From positions 150,349,092 through 150,413,091 of the forward strand of contig OY757011.1 in assembly GCA_963580285.1 (NCBI GenBank): a stretch of DNA of 64,000 nucleotides, in the 5' to 3' direction. The notes below the pieces were generated by a model, which saw only the letters and a program-made list of their open reading frames with translations, was not told the origin of the DNA and did not search any database. The DNA is from Lucinisca nassula. Its lineage: Eukaryota; Mollusca; Bivalvia; Lucinida; Lucinidae. Numbering within the stretch: position 1 is the first letter of the stretch; the number at the start of each line of letters is the position of its first letter. Shown piece after piece: positions 1-12,690 of this stretch. Position numbers and translations under genes: made by a program.

Positions 1-1061
1 ATTTTTTAGCTCCAGCACTATAATTTGAACAATCTTGGTAGGGGTCCACTAGATGAAGCTTCATACCAAATATCAAAGACCTGGGCCTTGCAGTTTCAGA
101 GAAGAAGATTTTTAAAGATTTTCCCTATATAAGCCTATGTAAAACAAAAAGGCCCTGGTGCGGGGGCATTTTTGGCCCCAGCACTATAATTTGAACAATC
201 TTGGTAGGGGTCCACTAGATGAAGCTTCATACCAAATATCAAAGACCTTGGCCTTGCGGTTTCAGAGAAGAAGATTTTTCAAGATTTTCCCTATATAAGC
301 CCATGTAAAACCAAAGGGCCCCCGTGCGGGGGCATTTTTGGCCCCAGCACTATAATTTGAACAATCTTGGTAGGAGTCCACTAGATGAAGCTTCATACCA
401 AATATCAAAGACCTGGGCCTTGCGGTTTCAGAGGAGAAGATTTTTCAAGATTTTCCCTATATAAGCCCATGTAAAACCAAAGGGCCCCCGTGCGGGGGCA
501 TTTTTAGCTCCAGCACTATAATTTGAACAATCTTGGTAGGGGTCCACTAGATGAAGCTTCATACCAAATATCAAAGATTTGGGCCTTGCAGTTTCAGAGA
601 AGAAGATTTTTAAAGATTTTCCCTATATAAGCCCATGTAAAACCAAAGGGCCCCCGTGTGGGGGCATTTTTGGCCCCAGCACTATAATTTGAACAATCTT
701 GGTAGGGGTCCACTAGATGAAGCTTCATACCAAATATCAAAGGCCTGGGCCTTGCGGTTTCAGAGAAGAAGATTTTTTAAGTTTTCGGTGAAAAAAATCT
801 ATTTTTGGCTACTGTGACCTATATGTGCAACGGACCGGAACCATTTGAACAACTTTGAAAGGGGACCACCTAAGGATCATTCCTGTGAAGTTTGGTGAAA
901 ATCCGATCAGCGGTTTAGGAGGAGATGTCGTTTGAAGAAAAGTTTACGGACGCACGCACGGACGCACGCACGCACGCACGCACGGACGCACGGACGCACG
1001 ACGGACGACGGACAAAAAGTGATCCCAAAAGCTCACCTTGTCACTACGTGACAGGTGAGCT
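1..1061 (-). mobile_element. Hairpin-ended tandem-core element, copy A (cut by window edge)
   Basis: Read on the minus strand, the element starts with a hairpin (1030-1061; arms AGCTCACC and GGTGAGCT around a GTCAC/GTGAC inner stem). A CGTGCGTC-type microsatellite follows at about 947-1012, then a short unique stretch and about 4.7 tandem units of ~166 bp. The unit is marked by GAAGCTTCAT near 56, 222, 388, 555 and 720. The 3' end lies outside the window. The core unit is the same as in copy B at 29719-31854, in the opposite orientation. No protein is encoded, so it is presumably non-autonomous. The superfamily is not recognised. Confidence 0.8.
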
Positions 1062-1888
1062 AAAAATGGATCGCTGTCAAATGTGGAATCATCGCCTTTG
1101 GACAGTGACAGTGCTGAGTTGTAATATGCTAGCAAATGCTAAGCTACAATTTTAGATTAGTATGTCATCGACATTTGGACCATGTTCTAATGTTCTATGC
1201 TAGAAAATGCTGAGCTCCAAGTTTCATACTGTCTTGCTGCTACAAAAAAAATACTAATGGTGTTTAATAATTCGTTTGTGGTTGACAAAAGGGCGATTGT
1301 TTGTATATATCAAAATGGATAGTCAGTAACAGTTTGAACCGTTATCTTTGGACAGTGTTCGTTTAATGGTTGACAAAATTGCTTGTATATTTCAAAATGG
1401 ATCGCCAGTCTAATTTGGAATCATTGCCTTTTGACAGTGTTGAGATGTTCCGAGTTAGCAAAAGGCTAAGCTGTAAGTTTAATAATGTTGCCTTCCTGAC
1501 ATAGAACACCATACTGGTGTAAAATAGTTCGTTTATGGTTGACAAAAAGGGCGATTGCTTGTATATTTCAAAATGGATCGCCAGCCAAATTTAGAATCAT
1601 TGTCTTTTGACAGTGTTCAGGTGTTCTATGCTAGCAAATGTTAAGCTATAAGTTTAATAATGTTGCCTTCCTACCATAGAACACAATACTGGTGTTAAAT
1701 AATCCGTTAATGGTTGACAAACGGACGACTGTTCAAAGTGGATCGCCAGTCAAGTCTGGACTTATTGCCTTAGGACAGTGCTAAGATGTGCTATCCTAGC
1801 AAACGCAAAGCTACAAATTTAAACATGTTGCGTTCCTTCCACAGAGCACCATACTGGTGTTAAATAGTTCGTTTATGGTTGCCTAAAG
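1062..1888. repeat. ~170-bp satellite, left block
   Basis: Diverged head-to-tail copies of a ~165-177-bp unit. Recurring landmarks are ATGGTTGACAAAAGGG, TTTCAAAATGGATCGCCAGT, TTTGGACAGTGTT, GCTAGCAAATGCTAAGCT and CACCATACTGGTGTTAAAT. Successive ATGGATCG landmarks near 1397, 1574 and 1739 give the period. The block starts directly at the end of copy A. The same satellite resumes to the right of the AGT array. Small ORFs here are by-products. Confidence 0.8.
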
Positions 1889-2055
1889 AGTGAGTGAGCG
1901 AGTATTTGAGAGTTACGTCCCTCCAACAGCGAAGGTCATACAGAGACGGGACCTCAGTTTTAAGGCTCACCCGAAAGTCTGCAGATGCCCCGGATCTATC
2001 ATGCGACGCCTGGTTTACAAGGCGAGTAGCGTAACCACTACATCATGGAGGCTTC
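1889..2055 (-). mobile_element. SINE family 3, full copy
   Basis: Read on the minus strand, the 5' end is tRNA-like, with a degenerate A box and a B box resembling GATCNATCC. Next is a ~90-bp body containing CAGACTTTCGG and TTAGCTGTTGG-like segments. The 3' end is CACTCACTC-rich. Imperfect 15-bp repeats (TATGGTTGCCTAAAG at 1874-1888, TATGGTTGACAAAAG at 2056-2070) flank it and look like a target duplication within the satellite unit. Related copies are at 11806-11938 and 38048-38210. Confidence 0.75.
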
Positions 2056-2350
2056 TATGGTTGACAAAAGGGACCTTGATTGTATCATTCAAAATCGATC
2101 GCTGTCCAACTTGAAATCATCGCCTTTGGACAATGATCTGATGTTCTATGCCAGAAAATGCTAAGCTTCACGTTTAATTATGTTGCCCTCCTACCACAGA
2201 ACACAATACTGGTGTTTAATAGTTCGTTAATGGTTCACAAAAGGGCGATTGTTTGTATATTTCAAATTGGATCGCCAGTATAATTTAGAATCATCACCTT
2301 TGGACAGTGTTCAGATGTAATATGCTAGCAAACGCTAAGTTACATGATTG
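2056..2350. repeat. ~170-bp satellite, continuation up to the AGT array
   Basis: About 1.7 more units of the satellite seen at 1062-1888. They end in GCTAGCAAACGCTAAGTTAC immediately before the trinucleotide array begins. Confidence 0.75.
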
Positions 2351-2417
2351 ATGAGTAACAGTAGAAGAAGTAGAAGTAGCAGTAGTAACTGTAGAAGTAG
2401 CAGTAGTGGTAGTAGTA

Positions 2418-2463
<46 letters not shown>

Positions 2464-3402
2464 AAGCAGTAGTATTAGTAACAGTAGAAGTAGTAGTAGA
2501 AGTAGTCGTAAGAGTAGTAGTAGAAGTAGTAGTAGTAGCAGTAATAGTGGCAGTAGTAGTAGTAGTAGTAGTAGTAGAAGTAGTAACAGTACAGAAGTAG
2601 TAGAAGTAGTAGTAGTAACAGTAGAAGTAGTAGTAGCAGTAGTAATAGAAGTAGCAGTAGTAACTGTAGAAGTAGTAGTAGTGGTAGTAATAGTAGTAGC
2701 ATAAGTAGTATAAGTAACAGTAGAAGTACAAGTAAAATAGGAAAATTAATAATAGTAACCTTTTAAGTAGATGTAGTACAAGTAAATTAGTAGTTGTAAC
2801 AGTAGAAGTTGTAGAAGGAGTAGTAAAAATAGTAGTAGTAGTAGAAGTAGTAAGCGAAGAAGTAGTAGTAGTAGTAGTGGTAGAAGCAGTAGTACTAGTA
2901 GTAGAAGTTATTGTTGAAGTAGTAGCAGTACTACTAGTAGTAGTAGCAGTTTAAACAGTAATAGTAGAAGAAGTAGTAGTAGTAGTAGAAGAAGTAGAAG
3001 TAGTAGTAGTAGCAGTAGTCTTAGTAGTAGCAGTAGTAGAAGTAGTAATAGCAGCAGTAGAAGTAGTGGTAGGGACAGTAAAAGCAGACGTAGTAGTAGT
3101 AGAAGTAGTAGTAGTGACAGTAGGAGTTGTAGAAGTACTAATAGTAGTAGTAGTAGTAGTTGTATCAGTAGTAGTAGAAGTAGTAGTAGTTGTAGTAGTC
3201 GTAGTGAAAGTAGTAGTAGAAGTAATAGTAGCAGTAGTAGTAGTGGTAGTAGTAGTAGTAGTAGTAGTTGAAGTAGTATTAGTAGTAGTAGAAGTAGTAG
3301 TAGGAGCAGTAGCAGTAGTAGTAGTAGAAGTAGTAGTAGTAGGGCAGTAGAAGTAGAAGTAGTACTAGTAGAAGTAGCAGTTTAAACAGTAACAGCAGTA
3401 GA

Positions 3403-3452
<50 letters not shown>

Positions 3453-5384
3453 CAGTAGTAGTAGTAGAAGTGGTAGTAGGAGTAGAAGTAGTAGTAATAG
3501 TAGCAGTAGAAGAAGAGTAGTAGCAGAAATTGTAGAAGTAGTAATAGTAGTAGTAGCAGAAGTAGTAGTAGCAGAAGTAGTAATAGTAACGGTAGAAGTA
3601 GTAGTGGTAGAAGAAGTAGTAGAAGAAGTAGTAGTATGGACAGTAGAAGTAGAAGAAGACGTAGAAGTAGTAGTAGCAGTAGTAGTCACAGATGAAGTAG
3701 TAGTGGCAGAAGTAGTGGTAACAGTAGAAGTAGAAGTAGTTGTAGTAGTAGTAGTTAGTAGTAGTAAAAGTAGAAGTAGTAGTTGTAGTTGCAGAAGTAT
3801 TAGTTGAAGTAGTAGTAGTAACAGTAGTAGTAGTAGTATAAGTAGCAGCAGAAGAAGCAGTAAAAGTAGTTGTGGCAGTAGTAGTAGTAGTAGTAGTAGT
3901 AGCAACTGTAGAAGTAGTAGTAGAAGTAGTAGTAGAAGTAGTCGTAGTAGAAGTAGTAACAGTACAGAAGTAGTAGAAGTAGTAGTAGTAACAGTAGAAG
4001 TAGCAGTAGTAGAAGTAGTAGTAGTAACAGTAGAAGTAGTAGTAGCAGTAGTAATAGAAGTAGCAGTAGGAACTGTAGAAGTAGTAGTAGTGGTAGTAAT
4101 AGTAGTAGCATAAGTAGTATTAGTAACAGTAGAAGTACAAGTAAAAATAGGAAAATTAATTATAGTAACCTTTTAAGTAGATGTAGTACAAGTAAATTAG
4201 TAGTTGTAACAGTAGAAGTTGTAGAAGGAGTAGTAAAAATAGTAGTAGTAGTAGTAGTAGTAGTAGAAGTAGTAGTAGAAGAAGTAGTAGAAGTAGTAGT
4301 GGTAGAAGCAGTAGTACTAGTAGTAGAAGTTATTGTTGAAGTAGTAGCAGTACTACTAGTAGTAGTAGCAGTTTAAACAGTAATAGTAGATGTAGTAGTA
4401 GTAGTAGTAGAAGTAGAAGTAGTAGTAGTAGCAGTAGTCTTAGTAGTAGCAGTAGTAGAAGTAGTAATAGCAGTAGAAGTAGTGGTAGGGACAGTAAAAG
4501 CAGACGTAGTAGTAGTAGAAGTAGTAGTAGTGACAGTAGGAGTAGTAGAAGTAGTAATAGTAGTAGCAGTAGTAGTTGTATCAGTAGTAGTAGAAGTAGT
4601 AGTAGTTGTAGTAGTCGTAGTGGAAGTAGTAGTAGAAGTAATAGTAGCAGTAGTAGTAGTTGTAGTTGAAGTAGTATTAGTAGTAGTAGAAGTAGTAGTA
4701 GGAGCAGTAGCAGTAGTAGTAGTAGAAGTAGTAGTAGTAGTAGGGCAGTAGAAGTAGAAGTAGTACTAGTAGAAGTAGCAGTTTAAACAGTAACAGCAGT
4801 AAAAGTAGTAGTAGTAGTAGTAGTAGTAATAGTAGTAGTAGCAGTAGTAGCAGTAGTAGAAGTGGTAGTAGGAGTAGAAGTAGTAGTAATAGTAGCAGTA
4901 GAAGAAGAGTAGTAGCAGAAATTGAAGTAGTAGTAATAGTAGTAGTAGCAGTAGTAGTAGTAGTAGAAGTAGTAATAGTAACAGTAGAAGTAGTAGTGGT
5001 AGAAGAAGTAGTAGTATGGACAGTAGAAGTAGAAGAAAACGTAGAAGTAGTAGTAGCAGTAGTAGTAACAGATGAAGTAGTAGTAGCAGAAGTAGTGGTA
5101 ACAGTAGAAGTAGAAGTAGTTGTAGTAGTAGTAGTAGTAGTTAGTAGTAGTAAAAGTAGAAGTAGTAGTTGTAGTTGCAGAAGTATTAGTTGAAGTAGTA
5201 GTAGTAACAGTAGTAGTAGTAGTATAAGTAGCAGCAGAAGAAGCAGTAGTAGTAGTTGTGGTTGTAGTAGTAGAAGTAGTAGTAGTGGTAGTAACTGTAG
5301 AAGTAGTAGTAGAAGTAGTAGTAGAAGTAGTCGTAAAATTGTAGTAGAAGAAGTAGTAGTAGTAGTAGTAGTAGTATTAGTGGC

Positions 5385-5424
<40 letters not shown>

Positions 5425-5843
5425 ACAGTACAGAAGTAGTAGAAGTAGAATTAGTAACAGTAGAAGTAGCAGTAGTAGTAGTCACAGTAGAAGTAGTAGT
5501 AACAGTAGTAATAGAAGTAGCAGTAGTAACTGTAGAAGTAGTAGTAGTGGTAGTAGTAGTAGTAGCATAAGTAGTATTAGTAACAGTAGAAGTACAAGTA
5601 AAAAATAGGAAAATTTATAATATTAACCTTTTAAGTAGATGTAGTACAAGTAAATTAGTAGTTGTAACAGTAGAAGTTGTAGAAGTTGTAGAAATAGTAG
5701 TAGAAATAGTACTACTAGTAGTAGTAGAAGTAGAATCAGAAGAAGTAGTAGTAGTAGTAGTAGAAGCAGTAGTACAAGTAGTAAAAGTTATTGTTGAAGT
5801 AGTAGCAGTACTACTAGTAGAAGTAGCAGTTTAAACAGTAATA

Positions 5844-5877
<34 letters not shown>

Positions 5878-5942
5878 AAGTAGAAGTAGTAGTAGTAGCA
5901 GTAGTCGTAGTAGTAGCAGTAGTAGTAGTAATAGCAGCAGTA

Positions 5943-5982
<40 letters not shown>

Positions 5983-6161
5983 GGACAGTAAAAGCAGACG
6001 TAGTAGTAGTAGAAGTAGTAGTAGTAACAGTAGGAGTTGTAGAAGTAGAAGTAGTAATAGTAGTAGTAGTAGTAGTTGTATCGGTAGTAGTAGAAGTAGT
6101 AGTGGTAGAAGCAGTCGTAGTGGAAGTAGTAGTAGAAGTAATAGTAGCGGTCATAGTAGTG

Positions 6162-6217
<56 letters not shown>

Positions 6218-6350
6218 TGAAGTAGTATTAGTAGAAGTAGTAGAAGTAGTAGTAGGAGCAGTAGCAGTAGTAGTAGAAGTAGTAGTAGGGCAGTAGAAGT
6301 AGAAGTAGTACTAGTAGAAGTAGCAGTTTAAACAGTAACAGCAGTAAAAA

Positions 6351-6392
<42 letters not shown>

Positions 6393-6792
6393 CAGTAGTA
6401 GTAGTAGTAGAAGTAGTAGAAGTGGTAGTAGGAGTAGAAGTAGTAGTAACAGTAGCAGTACAAGAAGACTAGTAGCAGAAATTGTAGTAGTAGTAATAGT
6501 AGTAGTAGTAGCAGTAGTAGTAGAAGTAGTAATAGTAACAGTAGAAGTAGTAGTGGTAGAGGTAGTAGAAGAAGTAGTAGTATGGACAGTAAAAGTAGAA
6601 GAATAAGTAGAAGTAGTAGTAGTAGCAGTAGTAGTAACAGATGAAGTAGTAGTAGTGGTAACAGTAGAAGTAGAAGTAGTAGAAGTAGTTGTAGTATCAG
6701 AAGAAGTAGTAGTAGTAGAAGTAGTAGTAGTACATGTAGAAGAAACAGAAGTGGTAGAAGTAGTAGAAGAAGAAGTATTAGTAACAGTAGAA

Positions 6793-6943
6793 GTTTTGTT
6801 TGTTTGTTTGTATTGGAGTTTAACGGCCCAGTCAACACTATTTAGGTCATTTTTGTGCCGGTCAGTTCACCTATCAACACTTTCCTGGACAGGCTTATAC
6901 GTAAGCGGTTAACCAGTACAGTGCACATTCTTTCGCCAGAACA
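6793..6943 (-). mobile_element. SINE family 1 fragment inside the AGT array
   Basis: This is the 3' half of SINE family 1. It begins with TTTGTTTGTTTG (the complement of the CAAACAAA tail) and holds the conserved GGTTAACCGCTTACGTATAA core. It stops abruptly at CGCCAGAACAGTAG, where the AGT array resumes. Breakpoints and flanks match the copy at 8929-9076, so the two were probably copied together with the array unit. Confidence 0.8.
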
Positions 6944-7575
6944 GTAGTAGAAGTAGTAGTAGTAATAGTAGCAGTAGAAGTAGTAGTAGAAGTAGTAACA
7001 GTACTTAACTTTAACTTTCAAAGAATAGAAGTAGTATTAGTAGTTACAGTAAAAGTAGTAGTAGAAACAGTAGTAGTAGTAACAGTAGAAGTAGTAGTAG
7101 TAGTAAAAGTAGTAGTAGTAGTTGTAGTTGCAGAATTAGTAGTCGAAGTAGTAGAAGTAGAAGAAGTAGCAGCAGTATAAGTAGAAGCAGTAGTAATAGT
7201 TGTGTTATTAGTAGAAGTAGTAGTAGTGGTAACAGTAGAAGTAGCAGTAGTAGAAGTAGTAGTAGTAACAGTAGACGTAGTAGTAGCAGTAGAAGTAGAA
7301 GTAGCAATAGTAACTGTAGAAGTAGTAGTAGTGGTAGTAGTAGTAGTAGCAAAAGTAGTATTAGTAACAGTAGAAGTAAAAGTAAAAATAGGAAAATTAA
7401 TAATAGTAACCTTTTAAGTAGATGTAGTACTAGTATATTAGTAGTTGTAAAAGTAGAAATTGTAGATTCAGTAGTACTAGTAGTAGTAGTAGAAGTGGTA
7501 GAAGTAGTAGTAGTCGTAGTAATAGAAGTAGTAGCAGTACAAATAATAGTAGTAGTAGTAGTAGAAGTAGAAGAT

Positions 7576-7612
<37 letters not shown>

Positions 7613-7704
7613 AAGTAGTAGTAGTTGTAGTAGTAGTCGTAGTAGTAGTAGAAGTAGTAAAAGGAGTAGTAGAAGAAGTAGTAGAAGAAGTAGTAGTAGT
7701 AGTA

Positions 7705-7753
<49 letters not shown>

Positions 7754-8245
7754 AAATAGTAGCAGTAGAAGTAGTAGTAGTAGAAGTAGTAGAAGTAGTG
7801 GTAGTAGTAGTAGTAGTAGAAAAAGTAGCAGTAGAAGTAGAATTAGTAGGAGTAGTAGTAGTAGATGCAGTACTAGTAAAAAAAGTAGTAACAGTAGAAG
7901 TAGCAGTAGTAATAGAAGTAGTAGTAGTGGTGGTAACAGTAGAAGTAGTAGTGGTAACAGTAGAAGTAGTAGTAATAGTAGTAGTAGTAGTTGTTGTAGT
8001 AGAATAGTAGTAACAGAAGCAGTAGAAGTAGTAGTAATTGTAGCAGTCGTAGTGGAATTAGTAGTAGAACAAGTAGTAGCAGTAGTAGAAGTGGTAGTAG
8101 TAGTAGCAGAAGAAGTAGTAGTAGTAGTTGTAGTAGTAGTAGTAGTAGCAGTAATAGGAGTAGTAGAAGTAGTAGTAGTAGAAGTAGTAGTAGGGCAGTA
8201 GAAGTAGAAGTAGTAGAAGTAGCAGTTTAAACAGTAAAAGCAGTA

Positions 8246-8288
<43 letters not shown>

Positions 8289-8625
8289 CAGATGTAGTAG
8301 AAGTGGTAGTAGGAGTAGAATTAGGAGTAATAGTAGCAGTAGAAGAAGAGTAGTAGCAAAAGTTGTAGTAGTAGTAATAGTAGTAGTAGTAGTAGTAGTA
8401 GTAGAAGTAGTAATAGTAACACTAGAAGTAGTAGTGGTAGTATAAGTAGTAGTATGGACAGTAGCAGTAGAAGAAGTAGTAGTAGTAGTAGTAACAGATG
8501 AAGTTGTAGTAGTAGAAATGGCAGTAGTAAATGTAGAAGTAGCAGTAGTGGTAGTAGTAGTAGTAGAAGTAGTATTATTAACAGTAGAAGAAGCAGTAAG
8601 AGTAGATTTAGCAGTAAGGGTAGCA

Positions 8626-8664
<39 letters not shown>

Positions 8665-8928
8665 ATAGTAACAGTAGAAGTAGTAGTGGTAGAAGTAGTA
8701 GAAGAAGTAGTAGTATGGACAGTATGAGTAGAAGAAGAAGTAGAAGTAGTAGTAGCAGTAGTAGTAACAGATGAAGTAGTAGTAGTAGAAGTAGTGGTAA
8801 CAGTAGAAGTAGAAGAAGTAGTTGTAGTTACAGTAGAAGTAGTAGTAGTAGAAGTAGCAGTATTAACTGCAGAAGTAGCAGTAGTGGTAGAAGTAGTAGA
8901 AGAAGAAGTATTAGTAACAGTAAAAGTT

Positions 8929-9076
8929 TTGTTTGTTTGTTTGCATTGGAGTTTAACGGCCCAGTCAACACTATTTAGGTGATTTTTGTGCCGGCCAGTT
9001 CACCTATCAACACTTTCCTGGACAGGCTTATACGTAAGCGGTTAACCAGTACAGTGCACATTCTTTCGCCAGAACA
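8929..9076 (-). mobile_element. SINE family 1 fragment, second copy in the AGT array
   Basis: Nearly identical to 6793-6943, with the same truncation point and the same flanking array sequence (AGTATTAGTAACAGTA...). It lies 2.1 kb downstream. This is best explained by duplication of a large array segment rather than by two independent insertions. Confidence 0.8.
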
Positions 9077-9542
9077 GTAGAAGTAGTAGTAGAAGAAGTA
9101 GTAAGAGTAGTAGTAGAAGTAGTAGTAGTAATAGTAGCAGCAGTAGTAGTAGTAGTAGAAGTAGTAACAGTACTTAACTTTAACTTTCAAAGAGTAGAAG
9201 TAGTATTAGTAGTGACAGTAGAAGTAGTAGTAGAAGCAGTAGTAGTAGTAACAGTAGAAGTAGAAGTAGAAGTAGTAAAAGTAGTAGGAGTAGTAGTTGT
9301 AGTTGCAGAAGTAGCAGCAGAAGTATAAGTAGCAGTAGTAACTGTAGAAGTAGAAGTAGTGGTGTTAGAAGTAGTAGCAAAAGTAGTATTAGTAACAGTA
9401 GAAGTACAAGTAAAAATAGGAAAATTAATATTAGTTACCTTTTAAGTAGGTGTAGCACTAGTAAATTAGTAGTAGTAACAGTTGAAGTAGTAGTAGTAAT
9501 AGTAGTAGAAGGAATAGTAGTAGTAGTAGTAGTAGTGGTAGG

Positions 9543-9581
<39 letters not shown>

Positions 9582-9667
9582 CGTAGAAATAGATGTTATT
9601 GTTGAAGTAATAGCAGTACTAGTAATAGTAGTAGAAGTAAAAAATGTAGAAGTAGTAGTAGCAGTAC

Positions 9668-9718
<51 letters not shown>

Positions 9719-9737
9719 AAATAGTAGCAGTAGAAGA

Positions 9738-9781
<44 letters not shown>

Positions 9782-11280
9782 AAAAAGTAGCAGTAGAAGT
9801 AGAATTAGTAGTAGTAGTAGTATTTGATGCAGTACTAGTATAAAAAGAAGTAGTAACAAAGAAGTAGCAGTAGTAATAGAAGTAGTAGTAGTGGTAACAG
9901 AAGAAGAAGTAGTAGTAATAGTAGTAGTAGTAGTAGTAGTAGAAGTAGTAGCAGTAGTAATAGTAGTAGTAGTAGTAGTAGTAGAAGTAGTAACAGTAGT
10001 AGTAGAAGCAGTAGTAATTGTAACAGTCGTAGTGGAATTAGTAGTAGAACTAGTAGTAGCAGTAGTAGAAGTGGTAGTAGTAGTAGCAGTAGAAGTAGTA
10101 GTAGTAGTTGTTGTAGTAGAAGTAGTAGCAGTAATAGGAGTAGTAGCAGTAGTAGTAGTAGGAGTAGTAGTAGGGCAGTAGAAGTAAAAGAAGTAGTAGT
10201 AGTAGAAGAAGCAGTTTAAACAGTAATAGCAGTAGTAGTAGTAGTAGTAGTAATAGGACACTAGTAGTAGTAGTAGCAGATGTGGTAGTAGGAGTAGAAT
10301 TAGTAGTAATAGTAGCAATAGAAGAAGAGTAGTAGCAGAAGTTGTAGTAGTAGTAATAGTAGTAGTAGTAGCAGTAGTAGTAGAAGAAGTAGTAATAGTA
10401 ACAGTAGAAGTAGTAGTGGTAGTATAAGTAGTAGTATGGACAGTAGCAGTAGAAGAAAAAGTAGTAGTAGTAGTAGTAGTAGTAACAGATGAAGTAGAAG
10501 TAGAAGTAGTAGTGGTAACGGTAGAAGTAGAAGTTGTAAGAGTATTTGTAGTAACAGTAGAAGTAGTAGTAGTAGTAGAAGTAGCAGTAGTAACTGTAGA
10601 AGTAGCAGTAGAGGTAGTAGTAGTAGTAGTAGTAGTAGTAACAGTAGTAGTAGTAGTAGAAGTAGTATTATTTACAGTAGAAGAAGTAGTAAGAGTAGAT
10701 TTAGTAGTATGAGAAGTAGAAGAAGTAGTAGTAGTAATACTAGTAGTAGTAGTAGAAGTAGTAACAGTACTTAACTTTAACTTTCAAAGTATAGAAGTAG
10801 TAGTTGTAGTAACAGTAGAAGTAGTAGTAGTAGTAGTAGTAATAGTAGTAGTAGTAGTAGTAAAAGTAGAAGTAGTAGTTGTAGTTGCAGAAGTAGTAGT
10901 TGTAACAGTAGAAGTAGTAGTAGTAAAAGTAGAAGTAGGAGTTGTAGTTGCAGAAGTAGTAGTAGTAGTAACAGTAGTAGTAGTAGTATAAGTAGCAGCA
11001 GAAGAAGCAGTAGTAGTAGTTGTGGTAGTAGTAGTAACTGTAGAAGTAGTGGTAGCAGTAGTAGTAGAAGTAGCAGTAGTAACTGTAGAAGTAGTAGTAG
11101 TGGTAGTAGTAGCAAAAGTAGTATAAGTAACAGTAGAAGTACAAGTAAAAATAGGAAAATTAATAATTGTAACCTTTTAAGTAGATATAGTACTAGTAAA
11201 TTAGTAGTTGTAACAGTAGAAGTTGTAGATGCAGTAGTAGTAATAGAAGTAGTAGTAGTAGAAGTAGTAATAGAAGAAGA

Positions 11281-11313
<33 letters not shown>

Positions 11314-11723
11314 TATTGTTGAAGTAGTAGCAGTAGTAGTAGTAGTAGTAGTAGCAGTGGAAGTAGTAGTTGTAGTAACAGTAGAAGTAGTAGAAGTAGT
11401 AGCAGAAGTAGCAGTAGGGACAGTAGATGTAGATGAAGTAGTAGTGGTAGAAGTAGTAGTAGTAACAGCAGGAGAAGTAAAAGCAGCAGTAGTAGTCGTA
11501 GTAGTAGCAGTAGAAGTAACAGTTGAAGTAGTAGTAGTAGTAGTAGCAGAAGAAGTATTAGTAACAGTAGAAGTACAAGTAAAAATAGAAAAATTAATAA
11601 TAGTTACCTTTTAAGTAGGTGTAGTACTAGTAAATTAGTAGTAGTAACAGTAGAAGAAGTAGTAGTAACAGTAGTAGAAGGAGTAGTAGTAGTAGTGGTA
11701 GTAGTAGTAGTAGTAGTGGTAGG

Positions 11724-11758
<35 letters not shown>

Positions 11759-11805
11759 AAGAAGAAGAAGTAGTAGTAGTAGTAGTAGAAGTAGTAGTTG
11801 TTGTT

Positions 11806-11938
11806 GTGGTTACACTACTCGCCTTGTAAACCAGGGATCCCGAGCTTCTCCAGACTTTTCGATGAGTCTTTAAACAGAGATCCAGTCCCCGTATGACCTT
11901 AGCTGTTGGTTGGACGTAAAACTCAAACACTAACTCAC
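11806..11938 (+). mobile_element. SINE family 3, 5'-truncated
   Basis: It starts at GTGGTTACACTACTCGCC, inside the tRNA-like head, and runs through the body to AACTCACTC. It sits exactly at the right boundary of the AGT array, with the satellite resuming after it. Compare the complete copy at 38048-38210. Confidence 0.75.
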
Positions 11939-12690
11939 TCTATTCTAGCATGTGCTAAGCTACAAGTTTAATAATGTTGCCTCTCTACCATAGAACAGAG
12001 AACACCTTTCCGGTGTTTAATTTATTTTCGTTTATGCTTGACAAAAGGGCGACTGTTTGTATATTTCAAAATGGATCACTGTAAAATTTGGAATCATTAC
12101 CGTAGGACAGTGTTAAGATGTTCTTTGCTAGCAAATGCTAAGCTATCAGTTTCTTACCACAGATCACTATAATGGTGTCTAATTAGTCTGTATATGGTTG
12201 ACAAAAGGGACCTTGTTTGTATATTTCAAAATGGGTCGCCAGTCAAATTAAGATTCATTGCCTTTGGACAGTGTTCAGATGTTGTATCTTAGAAATGCTT
12301 AGATACAAGTTTAATAATGTTGCCTTCCTACCACAGAACACCATATTGGTGTTCAATAGTCCGTTTATGGTTGACAAGAGGGACCTTGTTTGTATATTTC
12401 AAAATGGATCGCTGTCATATTTGGAATCATCGCCTTTAGACAGTGTTCAGATGTAATATGTAGCCAAGCTACAAGTTTATTTATGTTGCCTTCCAACCAT
12501 ATGACACCACACTGGTGTTTTATGGTTCGTTTAGGATTGACAAACGGGCGATTGTTTGTATATTTCAAAATGGATCGCCAGTCAAATTTGGAATCATTGC
12601 CTTATGACAGTATTGAGATGTTCAATGCTAGCAAATACTCAGCCACAAGTTTAAGAATGTTGCCTTTCTACCGTAGAACACCATAATGTT
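11939..12690. repeat. ~170-bp satellite, right block
   Basis: About 4.5 units of the same satellite as 1062-1888. ATGGATC/ATGGGTC landmarks near 12070, 12231, 12404 and 12571 are spaced 161-173 bp. Satellite on both sides indicates that the AGT array expanded inside a pre-existing satellite tract. Confidence 0.8.

Larger units (their letters stand above)
2351..11805. repeat. Degenerate AGT/GTA trinucleotide array with higher-order repeats, ~9.4 kb
   Basis: The + strand is almost entirely AGT triplets broken by GAA, GCA, ACA, GGT and TTG variants, with very little C. A non-triplet marker (GGAAAATTAATAATAGTAACC followed by TTTTAAGTAG) recurs near 2741, 4151, 5609, 7392, 9420, 11155 and 11588. 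This gives higher-order units of about 1.4-2.0 kb, the last one short. A second marker, GACAGTAAAAGCAGACG, recurs near 3073, 4489 and 5983. All six frames give low-complexity Ser/Val/Leu/Tyr/Thr runs with no domain, so the long ORFs here are not genes. Two SINE fragments are carried inside. Confidence 0.95.

Noticed and set aside
2294..11930. Many long ORFs on both strands between 2.3 and 11.9 kb
   Set aside because: They are forced by the AGT triplet repeat, which has few stops in any frame. They are pure Ser/Val/Leu/Tyr/Thr/Thr-type low complexity with no domain.
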